From an uncultured Lachnospiraceae bacterium (GTDB lineage Bacteria > Bacillota > Clostridia > Lachnospirales > Lachnospiraceae), in the NCBI GenBank assembly GCA_910579615.1, contig CAJTUA010000023.1, positions 24,755-67,770 on the forward strand: a stretch of DNA of 43,016 bases, read 5' to 3'. Positions within the stretch are counted from its first letter, which is position 1, and each line of letters begins with the position of its first letter. Positions 7,210 to 16,700 of the stretch are shown one piece after another. The position numbers and the translations under genes are program-made. Under the pieces are notes generated by a model. It had not been told where the DNA came from, ran no database searches, and worked only from the letters and a program-made list of their open reading frames with translations.

Positions 7210-8226
7210 CTATTTTATGCGGCAGTCCTCCCACCATACTTTATACTCCTTTTCAAGCTGCCCTGCATAGGAATCCCCCATCGCCTTCGCCGCTGCGATG
7301 CCCTTTTGATACAAATTGCCATACCGGTTCGTGCGGGCAGCCAGTTCTGCCCTCGCCCACTCCCACAATTGTTTTGTCTTTTCTTCCTCTTGCACTTCTG
7401 CCTCCGTGCAGCAAACCCCTGCTTTCCCCTGCTCCCCGCAGACCACTTCAAACGCCTCCTCCAGCAAATCACCCATCAGACGAAGCCTCCGAACTTCCGG
7501 GCATTCTGCCATCTTTTTCACCTCATCCAAATAGCGGTGTGCCATCCTATTGTTCCCCATATCCAGATAATGCCGAATCAGATTACTGTACGCACGAACC
7601 ACATCAACCGTTTTCCCCGCCTGTTCTGCCAGGGCAAGCTGCTCCAGATAAAGCACCTCATTTTTTGCTTCCTGCCCCAAAAAAGAATAAAACCGGATTA
7701 ATGTTGTCCGCTCCGAATCCCCCCATTCTGCCACCGAAGCCCTCCACTGCTCCACAAGCGGCTCCATCACCGCCCTGAACTCCATATCCTGGCACAGATA
7801 AATACAGTCCAAAAGGTTATTATCTGTTAAATCCGGAATCCCCGCCATATCTGGGTCATATCCGCAGGCACAATCAAAATTCGCATTCTTTGCCCGCACA
7901 AACAAATCATCGTACCGATGTCCGGCATTATACTTTTTCAGCAAAAATGTCAGGACTTCAAGCACTGTGCCGATTCCCTGAAACGAATTTTCCTCCCTGT
8001 CCTTTAATTCCTCCCCAAACAGCCAGGCAATGGCTTCTTCATCATCCACTTTCCAGTACAGCAAATAGTATGCCAGCCGCAGCCGGTTCGTATAATTCGC
8101 ATCCTGCGTTCCATATACTTCATCCTGATACGCCTTATAACAAACGGTTTCGCGCCTGCCCTCTTTTAGAGCCAGGTAAACCTCTTCCTGCTTTGACAGC
8201 TCCGCTCTCAGCAAACCATGATACAT
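7210..8226 (-). CDS. Unknown protein, alpha-helical repeat-like
   Basis: 338 aa with no signal peptide or membrane segment; I do not recognise the family. The sequence is strongly helical. The segments around 190-260 (RFYSFLGQEAKNEVLYLEQL, then RAYSNLIRHYLDMGNNRMAH) have the spacing of tetratricopeptide-like repeats. A small Cys cluster (FDCACGYDP, about 115) lies in the middle. The start ATG 8226 has AAGGGGGCGG about 5 nt upstream on the minus strand. It lies 29 nt downstream of the mutarotase gene, so they may be co-transcribed. A scaffold or protein-binding role is only a guess from the helical pattern. Confidence 0.7.
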   Translation of the reverse strand: MYHGLLRAELSKQEEVYLALKEGRRETVCYKAYQDEVYGTQDANYTNRLRLAYYLLYWKVDDEEAIAWLFGEELKDREENSFQGIGTVLEVLTFLLKKYNAGHRYDDLFVRAKNANFDCACGYDPDMAGIPDLTDNNLLDCIYLCQDMEFRAVMEPLVEQWRASVAEWGDSERTTLIRFYSFLGQEAKNEVLYLEQLALAEQAGKTVDVVRAYSNLIRHYLDMGNNRMAHRYLDEVKKMAECPEVRRLRLMGDLLEEAFEVVCGEQGKAGVCCTEAEVQEEEKTKQLWEWARAELAARTNRYGNLYQKGIAAAKAMGDSYAGQLEKEYKVWWEDCRIK

Positions 8227-8255
8227 AAAACCGCCCCCTTACCTTGTTTGCCCGT

Positions 8256-8570
8256 TTAGTCCAGATGGAACACCCCCGCCAAATCCACGCTTACCGGGCT
8301 GTTGTCCGGATTCGTCTCCATAATATCCGCCATATAATCCCACCATTTCCGGCAAATCTCCGTATCTGCGCTGCGCGCCCAAAGCTCCTCATCTTCCACT
8401 TCAAGATACCCGAACAGCACATTTGTTTCGCGGTCAAGAAAAATCGAATAATTCCTTCCGCCATACGCATGAATCATATCCTTCATCTCATCCCAGAGCA
8501 GATTATGCCGCCGCTCGTATTCCTGCTCCATCCCCGGGTACAATTTCATTTTAAAACCTTTTCTTGCCAT
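8256..8570 (-). CDS. rhaM: L-rhamnose mutarotase
   Basis: Interconverts alpha and beta anomers of L-rhamnose; cytoplasmic; 104 aa, the same length as the Escherichia coli enzyme. Family signatures are MARKGFKMKLYPGMEQEYE, RRHNLLWDEM, NYSIFLD, the WWDYMADIM block and ETNPDNSPVS near the C-terminus. The start at 8570 is chosen because GGGAGG lies 9 nt upstream and the protein then begins exactly like characterised mutarotases; the frame stays open to 8612. No rhamnose isomerase, kinase, aldolase or transporter lies nearby, so it is an orphan in this window. Confidence 0.9.
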   Translation of the reverse strand: MARKGFKMKLYPGMEQEYERRHNLLWDEMKDMIHAYGGRNYSIFLDRETNVLFGYLEVEDEELWARSADTEICRKWWDYMADIMETNPDNSPVSVDLAGVFHLD

Positions 8571-8751
8571 AAACCCAAGCCTCCCTTTCCTGACCTTCCA
8601 TTGTTTCATCACACCACATAAGCGCTGTACCGAAACACTTTTTCAACCCCAACAAACCTGCGGCTCCCACCCATTCCCGGATAGAAGCCGCAAAAAGTAT
8701 CTCAATCTCAAGTTCCAGTTTTTATGAAATATCAACACCAACCCTTTTGCC

Positions 8752-8997
8752 TTAAGCCTCTTTTCTCTTCCTCATTACCATTGCCGCGCCTGCGAACGTC
8801 ACCATCGCACCAAGCATCCAGAAGGAAACACAATCAGCCAACCCCGTCTTCGGAAGTGTCCCCTGACCGGAAGTCTGTCCGCTCTGTGCCTGGCTGGCAT
8901 CCTCCGCACGCTCCGCAGCCAACGCTTTCCCGCAGTGCGGAACCATCATAATCCCCGCCAGCACGAGCGCGAAACCAATCTTGAAAATTTTTTTCAT
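8752..8997 (-). CDS. Minimal LPXTG cell-wall-anchored peptide
   Basis: 81 aa. It has an N-terminal signal peptide (MKKIFKIGFALVLAGIMMV, likely cleavage after ...KALA), a Ser/Gln/Gly-rich stretch, then the sortase motif LPKTG (about 48-52), a hydrophobic span and the positive tail RKRKEA. After signal peptidase and sortase processing only about 24 residues would remain on the wall. The start at MKK is chosen for the standard signal peptide; an in-frame upstream start at 9033 adds 12 residues. It could be a decayed remnant of a larger surface protein or a true short wall peptide. Confidence 0.75.
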   Translation of the reverse strand: MKKIFKIGFALVLAGIMMVPHCGKALAAERAEDASQAQSGQTSGQGTLPKTGLADCVSFWMLGAMVTFAGAAMVMRKRKEA

Positions 8998-9082
8998 TTG
9001 AAACACATCTTTTCTGGAAATTTGTATTTGCAAGTTTAATTATACAAAAATTTCGCGGATTTTTCAAGTATTTTTAGAAATT

Positions 9083-12000
9083 TTATCCCAGTGCTTCCTT
9101 TATCTGCCACACGACCTCGCTGAAATATCTCGCCGGAACCTCCTTTAGCAAACATGCTTTTTCCTCATCCACGGCACCCCGCATATTGATTTTTGGACTG
9201 TCCGCCCCTATCCGGTAGAACCTCACCCCATATACAACAACCTCTTCATTCCCACCGCTTACATAGTTTCCGGAAAAATCCAGCCTCGCCGCAAATCCTG
9301 CCTCCGCATCCTCACGGTAATACGCATAAAACATGCCCGCGTCCTCCACCGGAGCCTGATACCAGCTAAAACCTAAAAGCCTGCTGTTCAGTACCGCCCC
9401 GTTCACACCGCACCCGTGGAAACGCATCATCTCCTGCTGGTCGGCTTCCTCCTCTTCCACCGCATAAACCTTGCGCTCTATCTGCTCCATCGGCTGTGTT
9501 ATCTCATAATCTTCAAACTGCTGCTTCCATGCGGTTTTCGATTCTTCCGGCAATTCCAACGGATGCACAAGACGGATTTTTGGGTCTGCGCGAAGGCTTT
9601 CACCCGAAGGTAATTCATACTCCCTTTCATCCTCCGTATTAAACGAACCGTCCTCCATATAGCGCAGACCTGAGACCAGCCTGCCATTCTCATAAATTCC
9701 CCAGACCAACCCGGTTGCAAACGGGCGCATCACAGGATTCTTCACAAAGAGCCGAACCCACGCTTTAATATCCCACTCGCGCGCCGTCGCCAATGCCTGC
9801 TCCAATCTCTGCTTCTGGCTGGTCATGGTCGTCTTTAGCTGCTTTTTCATCTGTTTGAATTCCTCATACGCCGCGGCCGCCTTTTTCTCGTCATCCTTCT
9901 TGCCCGGCGCAGGGAGGGTTTTTAACCGTTTGCCGCGGCCATCCTTGCCGGCACTGCCATTTTTCTTTCCCTGCACGTCCGCCGCCTCAAAAACCTCAAG
10001 CTCCAACTCCGGCGTAACCGTCACAATAAACTCCCGCGCCCCATAGTCAAAGCGCCGCTCCATATTTTCATCAAACCCGAAATCCGGCACAATGCGGTCC
10101 GCCAGCTCCTCGCGTGTCAGATGAAGCTGTTCCGCCGCAAACTGCAGCGCCTCGCCTGCCGCTGTCCGCACCTGTCTGGATTTGAACTTCCTCGCCATCC
10201 CATCCACGGTAAGAAGCCCCTGCGGAAGCGGACTTAAGCTCAATGCCTTCACCGCCTCGCAGGCAATTGCACTGCGCGCATGCTGCGACCATTCCTTAAT
10301 CTGGCGTGTCAGCTTCTCGATGATTTTGCTACCGCCGTGGATTGCCGCCACATAGAGCACCCAGCGTTTCTTCGCCTCCGCACCTGCGGCAATCCATTTG
10401 TCAAAAAGCTCATTCACGTATACCGCAAATTCCCTGGCATCCAGATTTTCTGCCAGAAGCGCAGCATTGCGGCTCAGACCATACCCGCAGGAGGCGGCTG
10501 TACCCGCCCCGTTTCCCCCAACACAAGCAGAAACTGCATTTGGTCCTGCCTCCCTTCCGGAGGAAAATGCCTCCCTTCCGGAGGCATAGCACAACAGCAC
10601 TGCCTGCAGATATTTCTCCTCCGCCACCGCTCCATCCCTCATATGTACCACAGGAAACGGTGTCCCATACGCCCACGCAAGCCCACGCTTTCTGCCACCG
10701 CTGTGCACCTGCTTCACCAGTTCCTCCCACGAAATTTCCGGCACGGCATCTTCCCCGCATGTATCCGGTTCCAACGCACTCCCAATCAGTTCCTTTATTT
10801 TCACATTCTTTTCCTTCGCCAAAGCCTGCCGGAAAAGTTCCTGGTAATCCTGGCCTTCCTCCTGCCAGCAAAGCAGCACTTTCGCCGCAAGCTCCCGCTC
10901 CGACGCGCGTTTTGCCGTAAGCATTTTCTTCATCTCTTCCTCAAACTCCCGGTGTGCGCACAGCACATCCAACAGTTCCTGCCGTACCGTCTTCGCGCTA
11001 TCCTGCGAACACGCCAGAATCTCCGCTTTATTCCTTTTCACATCCAGAGTATACACTCTCACCGCGAAGCAGCGCCCAAGCGCATCCGAAGCCGCAAATG
11101 CCACCCCAAGTTCTTCCCGTCGATTCCCATCCGCCAGATACTCCTCAAACACCTTCGCCGCTTCGGCAAGGAAACTTTTCTTCCCTTCCTCATACAGCAG
11201 GGTCTCGAAAATCAGGCTCACCGCAAAAACCTGCCAGATAAGCGGCACGCCCTCCGCTTCAAAATCCGCAAAAATCCCCTTAACCCTCTGTGCATCTGCC
11301 CTTTCGCGGCAGTGCATGTTCGGCGTTACGTCGCGCCGGAAAAAATATCCCCCGTGGCACACCAGCATATACACCTTACAGCGCCGGAAAAATTCCGGTT
11401 CATCATAATTACTAAGATAGCTGTCCACAAGGTCGCGCGCATTCCCGCCCGCATAATAATGTTTCTTGCCATCCAGCCAGTTCTGGGAATACAGCTTTTC
11501 CGCCCCGCATTCCCCGCGCAGATAAGCGCCTGCAAGCTCCGGATTTACGCTGTCCTTGAGCACTCCGGCAATCACCTTCTCCCGCTCCGAAATCCCGCCG
11601 TCCGCAGACCTTTCTGCCAGAAGCTTTTTATGTAGCTCGGGGTTTTGTTCCCTCACCAGCGCAAGCATCCGGTTCGCATCCTGCAATTCCATTTTTCCCA
11701 TTACTTTTATATACATTTCTGTATTATCCGAAATCTGCTGCTTTAAAATGCTCCAATATTTTTTTTCGTATGCCCAGCGGATATACCTCTCGCTGTCAAT
11801 CCGGAATACCCTCGCAAATGCATCGCCGGACGCCCCGATTGCTATGGACGTTCCGGATGCTATGTTCTGTATAATATCAAGCGCCCCCTCCTGGTTCGCC
11901 GCCGCGCACAGCAGGACAATATTTTTCAGCCTGTCCGAATGCATGTAATTCAAATAGGATAACCCCACCGTCATCCTCCACAGTGGCCATGAAATGCCCA

Positions 12001-12922
12001 CACCCACGCCCACAAGCTTTTTCCGTACTTCCTCAAGCCCTTCCCCTGACACGGCAGCCATCAGCCTTTGGCGGGCTTCTGGTTCTTCCTTCTCATATAC
12101 CCTGAACGAGCGGGGCGCAGGGTTGGTAACATTCCGGAAATATAATCCCACAAGGCACGCTACGGCATATTCCTCGCAGCAGGCAAGCAGCGGAAGGTCT
12201 TCTTCCTCTATTTTTACCTTGCCCTCGGTGTTATATACGCTGTTTTTGCAGCCCTCCTCCCATTCTGCGCCAGATTCAAAATATTTCCGGGTTTCTGTTT
12301 CCTGATTATCTGCCGCTCTTTCCTGGCAATTATTTCCCTGATTTACCGCCGCTTTTTCCTGGCAATCATTTTCCTGGTTTTTTGCCCGCATTCCTTCTCC
12401 ATATTTCAGCCAGAAATACAGCCCAAGCAATACAAACTTCCCATTCACGAATTTATTCTTCTCGTAGGTAAGTGCTTTTTTGAGCGTCCCCGGATTGTAA
12501 TCCACAAATTCAAGCAGGCTCTCCCATGTCTGCGCATTCATCAAATGATGCAGGCCCGCTCCGATGGCCACGGCATATACCGCCGCCTGCTTCGCCCTAT
12601 CCACGCCCTCCAACTCTTTTTTCTGCCCGTAAAGTTCCGTCGGCATCAGCCAGTAGCATGTCGCCTGCCCCCTGGCAAACAAAAGCAAAAACAGCCGTTT
12701 TAATTCAGCATACTTCCTTTTCTTTCTCAGCTCCTGAAATAAATTCTGAAAGGGAGTGAATACAACATCCTTCAAATCCCGGAATTCCATCCCCTCAAGC
12801 ACTTCCTCCCCCGCGCGCCCGGCCAGAAAATCCCGTGCCGCCTGCATTTCCCTCTCTGAAAGTTCAAGCTGCTCCAAAACTGCCTCCAGCCCGCTGCCCT
12901 GATTTTCTTTTTGGTTTGTCAT
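9083..12922 (-). CDS. DUF4132 domain protein, paralogue 1
   Basis: 1279 aa, cytoplasmic, no signal peptide. The N-terminal ~80 residues contain a module shared by all four paralogues (LSEREMQAARDFLAGRAGEE). The middle is long and helical. The region around 800-950 (KRGLAWAYG, EEKYLQAVLLCYAS, KKRWVLYVAAIHGGSKIIEK, EAVKALSLSPLPQGLL) looks HEAT-like. The C-terminal DUF4132 core (about 950-1270) has PAPGKKDDEKKAAAAYEEFK, GLVWGIYENGRL, MEDGSFNTEDE, KIRLVHPLEL and the end motif PARYFSEVVWQ. DUF4132 also occurs in the MolR-type proteins of Escherichia coli; its biochemical role is not established as far as I know. The start has GGGGAGG upstream, and its own promoter lies at 13050-13079. It carries internal tandem duplications at 10548-10584 and 12301-12372. 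Confidence 0.9.
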   Translation of the reverse strand: MTNQKENQGSGLEAVLEQLELSEREMQAARDFLAGRAGEEVLEGMEFRDLKDVVFTPFQNLFQELRKKRKYAELKRLFLLLFARGQATCYWLMPTELYGQKKELEGVDRAKQAAVYAVAIGAGLHHLMNAQTWESLLEFVDYNPGTLKKALTYEKNKFVNGKFVLLGLYFWLKYGEGMRAKNQENDCQEKAAVNQGNNCQERAADNQETETRKYFESGAEWEEGCKNSVYNTEGKVKIEEEDLPLLACCEEYAVACLVGLYFRNVTNPAPRSFRVYEKEEPEARQRLMAAVSGEGLEEVRKKLVGVGVGISWPLWRMTVGLSYLNYMHSDRLKNIVLLCAAANQEGALDIIQNIASGTSIAIGASGDAFARVFRIDSERYIRWAYEKKYWSILKQQISDNTEMYIKVMGKMELQDANRMLALVREQNPELHKKLLAERSADGGISEREKVIAGVLKDSVNPELAGAYLRGECGAEKLYSQNWLDGKKHYYAGGNARDLVDSYLSNYDEPEFFRRCKVYMLVCHGGYFFRRDVTPNMHCRERADAQRVKGIFADFEAEGVPLIWQVFAVSLIFETLLYEEGKKSFLAEAAKVFEEYLADGNRREELGVAFAASDALGRCFAVRVYTLDVKRNKAEILACSQDSAKTVRQELLDVLCAHREFEEEMKKMLTAKRASERELAAKVLLCWQEEGQDYQELFRQALAKEKNVKIKELIGSALEPDTCGEDAVPEISWEELVKQVHSGGRKRGLAWAYGTPFPVVHMRDGAVAEEKYLQAVLLCYASGREAFSSGREAGPNAVSACVGGNGAGTAASCGYGLSRNAALLAENLDAREFAVYVNELFDKWIAAGAEAKKRWVLYVAAIHGGSKIIEKLTRQIKEWSQHARSAIACEAVKALSLSPLPQGLLTVDGMARKFKSRQVRTAAGEALQFAAEQLHLTREELADRIVPDFGFDENMERRFDYGAREFIVTVTPELELEVFEAADVQGKKNGSAGKDGRGKRLKTLPAPGKKDDEKKAAAAYEEFKQMKKQLKTTMTSQKQRLEQALATAREWDIKAWVRLFVKNPVMRPFATGLVWGIYENGRLVSGLRYMEDGSFNTEDEREYELPSGESLRADPKIRLVHPLELPEESKTAWKQQFEDYEITQPMEQIERKVYAVEEEEADQQEMMRFHGCGVNGAVLNSRLLGFSWYQAPVEDAGMFYAYYREDAEAGFAARLDFSGNYVSGGNEEVVVYGVRFYRIGADSPKINMRGAVDEEKACLLKEVPARYFSEVVWQIKEALG
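10548..10584 (+). repeat. Two 16-bp palindromic direct repeats inside DUF4132 paralogue 1
   Basis: GCCTCCCTTCCGGAGG occurs at 10548-10563 and 10569-10584 (21-nt period). Each copy is itself nearly palindromic (CCTCC...GGAGG). They encode a repeated SGREA in a linker (about residues 780-790) where the paralogues differ most in length. Confidence 0.75.
12301..12372 (+). repeat. 36-bp tandem duplication inside DUF4132 paralogue 1
   Basis: Two adjacent 36-bp units (12301-12336 and 12337-12372) differ at only a few bases, with a partial third start after them. In the protein this gives a repeated 12-residue unit of the type CQExAAxNQxNx in an acidic, Gln/Asn-rich insert (about residues 185-215) absent from the other paralogues. 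Confidence 0.75.
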
Positions 12923-13049
12923 AAGTCCACATACCTCCCCGTGAAAATGTTTCAGAAAAAAATCAATTCGCTTTTCCTTTTTTATGTATGGCTTCGAATG
13001 TTGAATGCAGAGTTTTTCAGCCCCTGCTCCATCTTTGTATATTTGTTTT

Positions 13050-13079
13050 ATTATAAATCACCGCAGATACAAAAGGCAA
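13050..13079 (-). promoter_or_regulatory. Leftward promoter of DUF4132 paralogue 1
   Basis: On the minus strand, TTGCCT (13074-13079), an 18-nt spacer and TATAAT (13050-13055). It lies about 128 nt upstream of the start at 12922. The 12923-13231 gap (309 bp) otherwise holds only this promoter, the inverted repeat around it and the divergent promoter at 13136-13164. Confidence 0.6.
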
Positions 13080-13100
13080 GTTTTTTATCATTTTGCCTTT
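13072..13100. promoter_or_regulatory. Inverted repeat over the -35 of the leftward promoter
   Basis: AAAGGCAA (13072-13079) and TTGCCTTT (13093-13100) form a perfect 8-bp inverted repeat with 13 nt between. The left arm is the -35 hexamer of the DUF4132 paralogue 1 promoter. It could be a repressor operator, or chance symmetry in AT-rich DNA. Confidence 0.4.
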
Positions 13101-13135
13101 CGCAGGTCTTTTCGCCAAATTTCTCTTGAATCCCA

Positions 13136-13164
13136 TTGTAAACTATGACATTTTTTGATATAAT
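13136..13164 (+). promoter_or_regulatory. Rightward sigma-A promoter of the DUF2500 gene
   Basis: TTGTAA at 13136-13141, an exact 17-nt spacer and TATAAT at 13159-13164. It is divergent from the paralogue 1 promoter, with the two -35 elements about 57 nt apart. Confidence 0.7.
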
Positions 13165-13231
13165 GAAACCAGGCAGAAGGTTCGTTTTTATATTCTTTCC
13201 TGCAAAACTTGTGAGAAATGGGGTGGTAAAG

Positions 13232-13597
13232 ATGGGGTTTAATATGTTTCAAATAATATTCTTTATTGCATTTGTGCTTATTATCGGAAATTTCATCGTC
13301 ATTGCGGTAAGAGGTATCACTACCTGGAATAAAAACAACAATTCGCCGCGCCTGACTGTCGCGGCGAAAGTCGTGGCAAAAAGAACCAACGTTTCGCACC
13401 ACAACCACGCAAATGCCGGAGGCGCGCACGGATACCATACCACGACTTCCACTTCCTACTATGTGACCTTCCAGGTTGAAAGCGGAGACCGGATGGAGTT
13501 TTCCGTTACCGGTACGGAGTATGGGATGCTCGCGGAAGGGGATGTCGGGAAATTGTCCTTCCAGGGGACAAGATATCTGTCCTTTCAGCGCAGTTAG
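13232..13597 (+). CDS. DUF2500 family membrane-anchored protein
   Basis: 121 aa. It has one N-terminal transmembrane helix (FQIIFFIAFVLIIGNFIVIA, about 6-25), then a short polar domain with conserved-looking VAAKVVAKRTNV, a His-rich loop (HHNHANAGGAHGYH) and a beta-rich end (YYVTFQVESGDRMEFSVTG...GDVGKLSFQGTRYL). This is the layout of DUF2500 proteins, whose function is not established. The start at 13232 is preferred (GGGGTGG 5 nt upstream); the open frame reaches back to 13145, overlapping the promoter. It is the only plus-strand gene inside the DUF4132 locus and has its own promoter and terminator, so it is probably an independent unit. Confidence 0.82.
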   Translation: MGFNMFQIIFFIAFVLIIGNFIVIAVRGITTWNKNNNSPRLTVAAKVVAKRTNVSHHNHANAGGAHGYHTTTSTSYYVTFQVESGDRMEFSVTGTEYGMLAEGDVGKLSFQGTRYLSFQRS

Positions 13598-13629
13598 CGC
13601 AGAACTATTATCCGCATATGCCGTGTGAG

Positions 13630-13666
13630 AAACCGCAGGAAACAAATTTCGTCTCCCGCGGTTTTT
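13630..13666 (+). terminator. Terminator after the DUF2500 gene
   Basis: A 7-bp stem, AAACCGC (13630-13636) with GCGGTTT (13658-13664), continues into a T run ending at 13666. The orientation fits rightward termination of the DUF2500 transcript. Confidence 0.6.
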
Positions 13667-13755
13667 CCATTTGCAGCCATTGCAGCTTTTCCCCGGATGG
13701 CCAGGTTTTATCCGCCACAAAAGGCATACAGCTCCCAAAATTCCTTGCCTGCTTC

Positions 13756-16700
13756 TCAGCCTGCCCCAAACACCGCCTTCGTCAATTGCCACACAATCTC
13801 GCTGAAATATCTCGCAGGAACATCCTTTAAAAAATGTGCTTTCTCTTTGTCTTCCTCGTCATACACATAGCCGCCCTGCGCAATGGTTCCCGCTTTGTAA
13901 AACCTCGCATCATAAATCGTAACTTCCTCGTTTTCGCCGCCCACATAGCTCCCGGAAAAATGCAGCTCCACGCCGAGCTCAATTTCTTTATCCTCGCGGT
14001 AATATGTGTCAAAGCAGCCCGCATCCTGCACGGAACCGCGGTACCAGCCAAGTCCTGAAAGCCTGCTGCCAAGGGACAAATCGTTCACGGTCTTATCCCG
14101 AAAACGTGTAAGCTCCCGCGTATCTGCTTCCTTCTCCGTCATCGCGTAAACTGTCCGGTCAAGCTGTTTAAACGGCTGTGTAATCTCATAATCCGAAAGC
14201 TGCTCTTTCCACGCCGCCCTTGATTCCTCCGTCAGCTCAATCGGGTGCACAAGCCCGATTTTCCTGCAAACGGATGCTTTTTCATCCGCAGGCAACCCAT
14301 TTCCCGCCGCCATTCCTTTATCCGCAGGCAATACAAACTCCTCTTCCTCCTCCGTGTTAAACGAGCCATCCTCCATGTAGCGAAAACTCTGTATCAGCCT
14401 GCCGCCCTCGTAAATTCCCCATATCAGACCGATTGCGAACTGGTGCATAATTGGATTTTTCACAAAAAGCTGCTTCCATGCGTCCACATCCCATTCCCGC
14501 GCCGTGGAAAGCGCCATCTCAAGCCGCTGCTTCTGGCTTCCCACCGTCGTTTTCAGCTGTTTTTTCAGTTGCTTGAATTCCTCGTAAGCCGCAGCCGCCT
14601 TCGCCGCATCATCCTTCTTGCCCGGTGCAGGGAGGCTTTTTAACTTCTTTCCGCGTATGCTCATACTGTCCGCCTCAAACACTTCCATCTCCAGTGCCGC
14701 CGTAAGCGTTACGATAAACTTCCGCTCCCCGTAATCAAATATCCGCTCCACCTTCTCGTCAAAGCCGAAATCCGGCACAATCCGGTCCGCCAACTCCTCC
14801 TGTGTGATACCAAGCTGCGCCGCCGCAAACGCAAGCGCTTCGCCCGCTGCCGCCTGCACCTGCCTATACTTAAACTTCCGCGCGATTCCGTCCACAATCA
14901 GCAGCGCCTGCGGCAGCGGACTTAAGCTCAGCGCTTTTACCGCCTCGCACGCAATCGCGCCCCTTGACTGCTGCGGCCACTCCTTAATCCTGCGCTGCAA
15001 TTTTTCAATGATTGCACTGCCGCCGTGGATTGCCGCCGCATAAAGCACCCAGCGCTTTTTTGCCTCCGCGCCTGTCTCCACCCACTTGTCAAAAAGCTCA
15101 TTCACATATACGGCAAACTCCGCCGCGTTCAGGTCCTTTGCCAAAAATGCCGCGTTCTTGCTTACGCCGCAGCCATCCGCAGATGCATAGCACAGCAGAA
15201 CCGCCTGCAAATATTCCTCGTCTGCTGCTATCCTGCCCATATCCTGTACCGAACCTGCACCGCGCGCGCTGGTACTTCCGGCATGCTCCGCCTGCTGTGC
15301 CGACGTCTCCCCCTGTACCACGGCGTTATCCGCCATATGCACTGCCGAAAACGGTGTCTCGTAAGCCCAGGCAAGCCCGCGCTTCTTTCCTCCCTTATGC
15401 AGGTTCTTCACCAGCTCCGCCTTTGAAGTCTCCTGCGCCGCACCGGACGCGGCATCGTTCTTCATCCCCAGTGCATTCTCCAAAAGTTCCTTCACTTTCG
15501 CACTTTTCTCATTTTCCATCGCCTGCGTGAAGCATTCCCTATAATCCGCGCCCGTCTCCTGCCAATGCAGCAGCACCCTGATGAAAAACTCCCGCTCCGC
15601 CGCTTTTTTCGAAGAGAGAAGCGCCTTGATATCTTCCTCCCACTCCTTATGCGCGCACAAAATCCCGAAAAGCTCCTCCCTTACGACCTTTGAGCTATCA
15701 TTTACATATTTTAAAATCTCTGCCTTATTGCGCCCTGCATCCTGCGCAAGCACCTGCAGCCCGATGCACCTTGTGAAAAAATCTGCCCCCGCAAGAACTT
15801 TTAACGTATCCTCCCGCCTCTTTTCCAGATGCCCGCTCAAATATTCCTTCACACAGTCAAGAAATTTCTTCGTCTCAGATTGGCTGTACATGCTGTCACC
15901 AAGCAGGCTGATTAGCGGAATCTGCTGTGCCAGCCCAAGCCCCTCTGTCTCAAAATCCGCAAAAACTTTCTTCACCCGTTCCGTTTCTATACAATTTCCT
16001 GACCATTTCCCCTGCTTTCGGATTGCCATGTTAAAAAAAGCACGTGCGCGGTTAAAAAGCATATAAACCTCACAGCGGCGGTAAACCTCCTCGTCCCCAT
16101 AGTTCTCATAATAGTTTGCCAGAAGCTCCCACTCATGCACCCCCACATAGAGGCTGCCCCCGATGCTCTTATCAAAGGAGGCATCAAATTCCTCCAACGT
16201 GCTTTCCCCGCACAGCCACGCCTTTGCCGCGTCAAGATTCGCGTCCTGCTGTACAACTGCGTCAATCAGCTTTTCCCTCTCCGCGCTGTTCCCGTCTTTT
16301 TGCCGTTCCTCCAAAAGTTTCCGGTACAGCTCCGGCTTTTCTTCCTTCATCATCAGGAACAATTTATTGGCGTACTCCACAGGCAGTGAATCCATCACCT
16401 GGATATAGCATTCGGTATTCTCTGCGAGCTGTTTGCGCAAAATATTCTTGCGCTCTCCCTTTGCCGCCCAAGTCAGATATTTCTCACTGTCAATCCCAAA
16501 AACCTTGTCGTATGCCCCGCCCTTCGTGCAGATATCCATCTTGGTGCCACGGCTCATCGTATACAGGGCTTCCAAAGTTTCCTGCAAATTTGCCAGAAGG
16601 CACAGCCGCACAATATTTTTCAGCTTCGGCGAATACATATAATTTAAGTACGACAGACCAACAACCCATTTGTGCAAATGGGAGGAAATTTTAGGTTCCG

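Noticed and set aside
8659..8692. Hairpin TGCGGCT/AGCCGCA between the LPXTG gene and rhaM
   Set aside because: Stem is only 7 bp with a 20-nt loop and no T run on either strand in the right place, so not called a terminator.
10280..11635. Long plus-strand open frame (451 codons) opposite DUF4132 paralogue 1
   Set aside because: It is antisense to a clear protein family, has no ribosome binding site, and its His/Pro/Arg-rich composition is the usual shadow of a GC-rich third position. The same applies to plus-strand frames at 17624-18619, 20141-21241 and 39106-40011.
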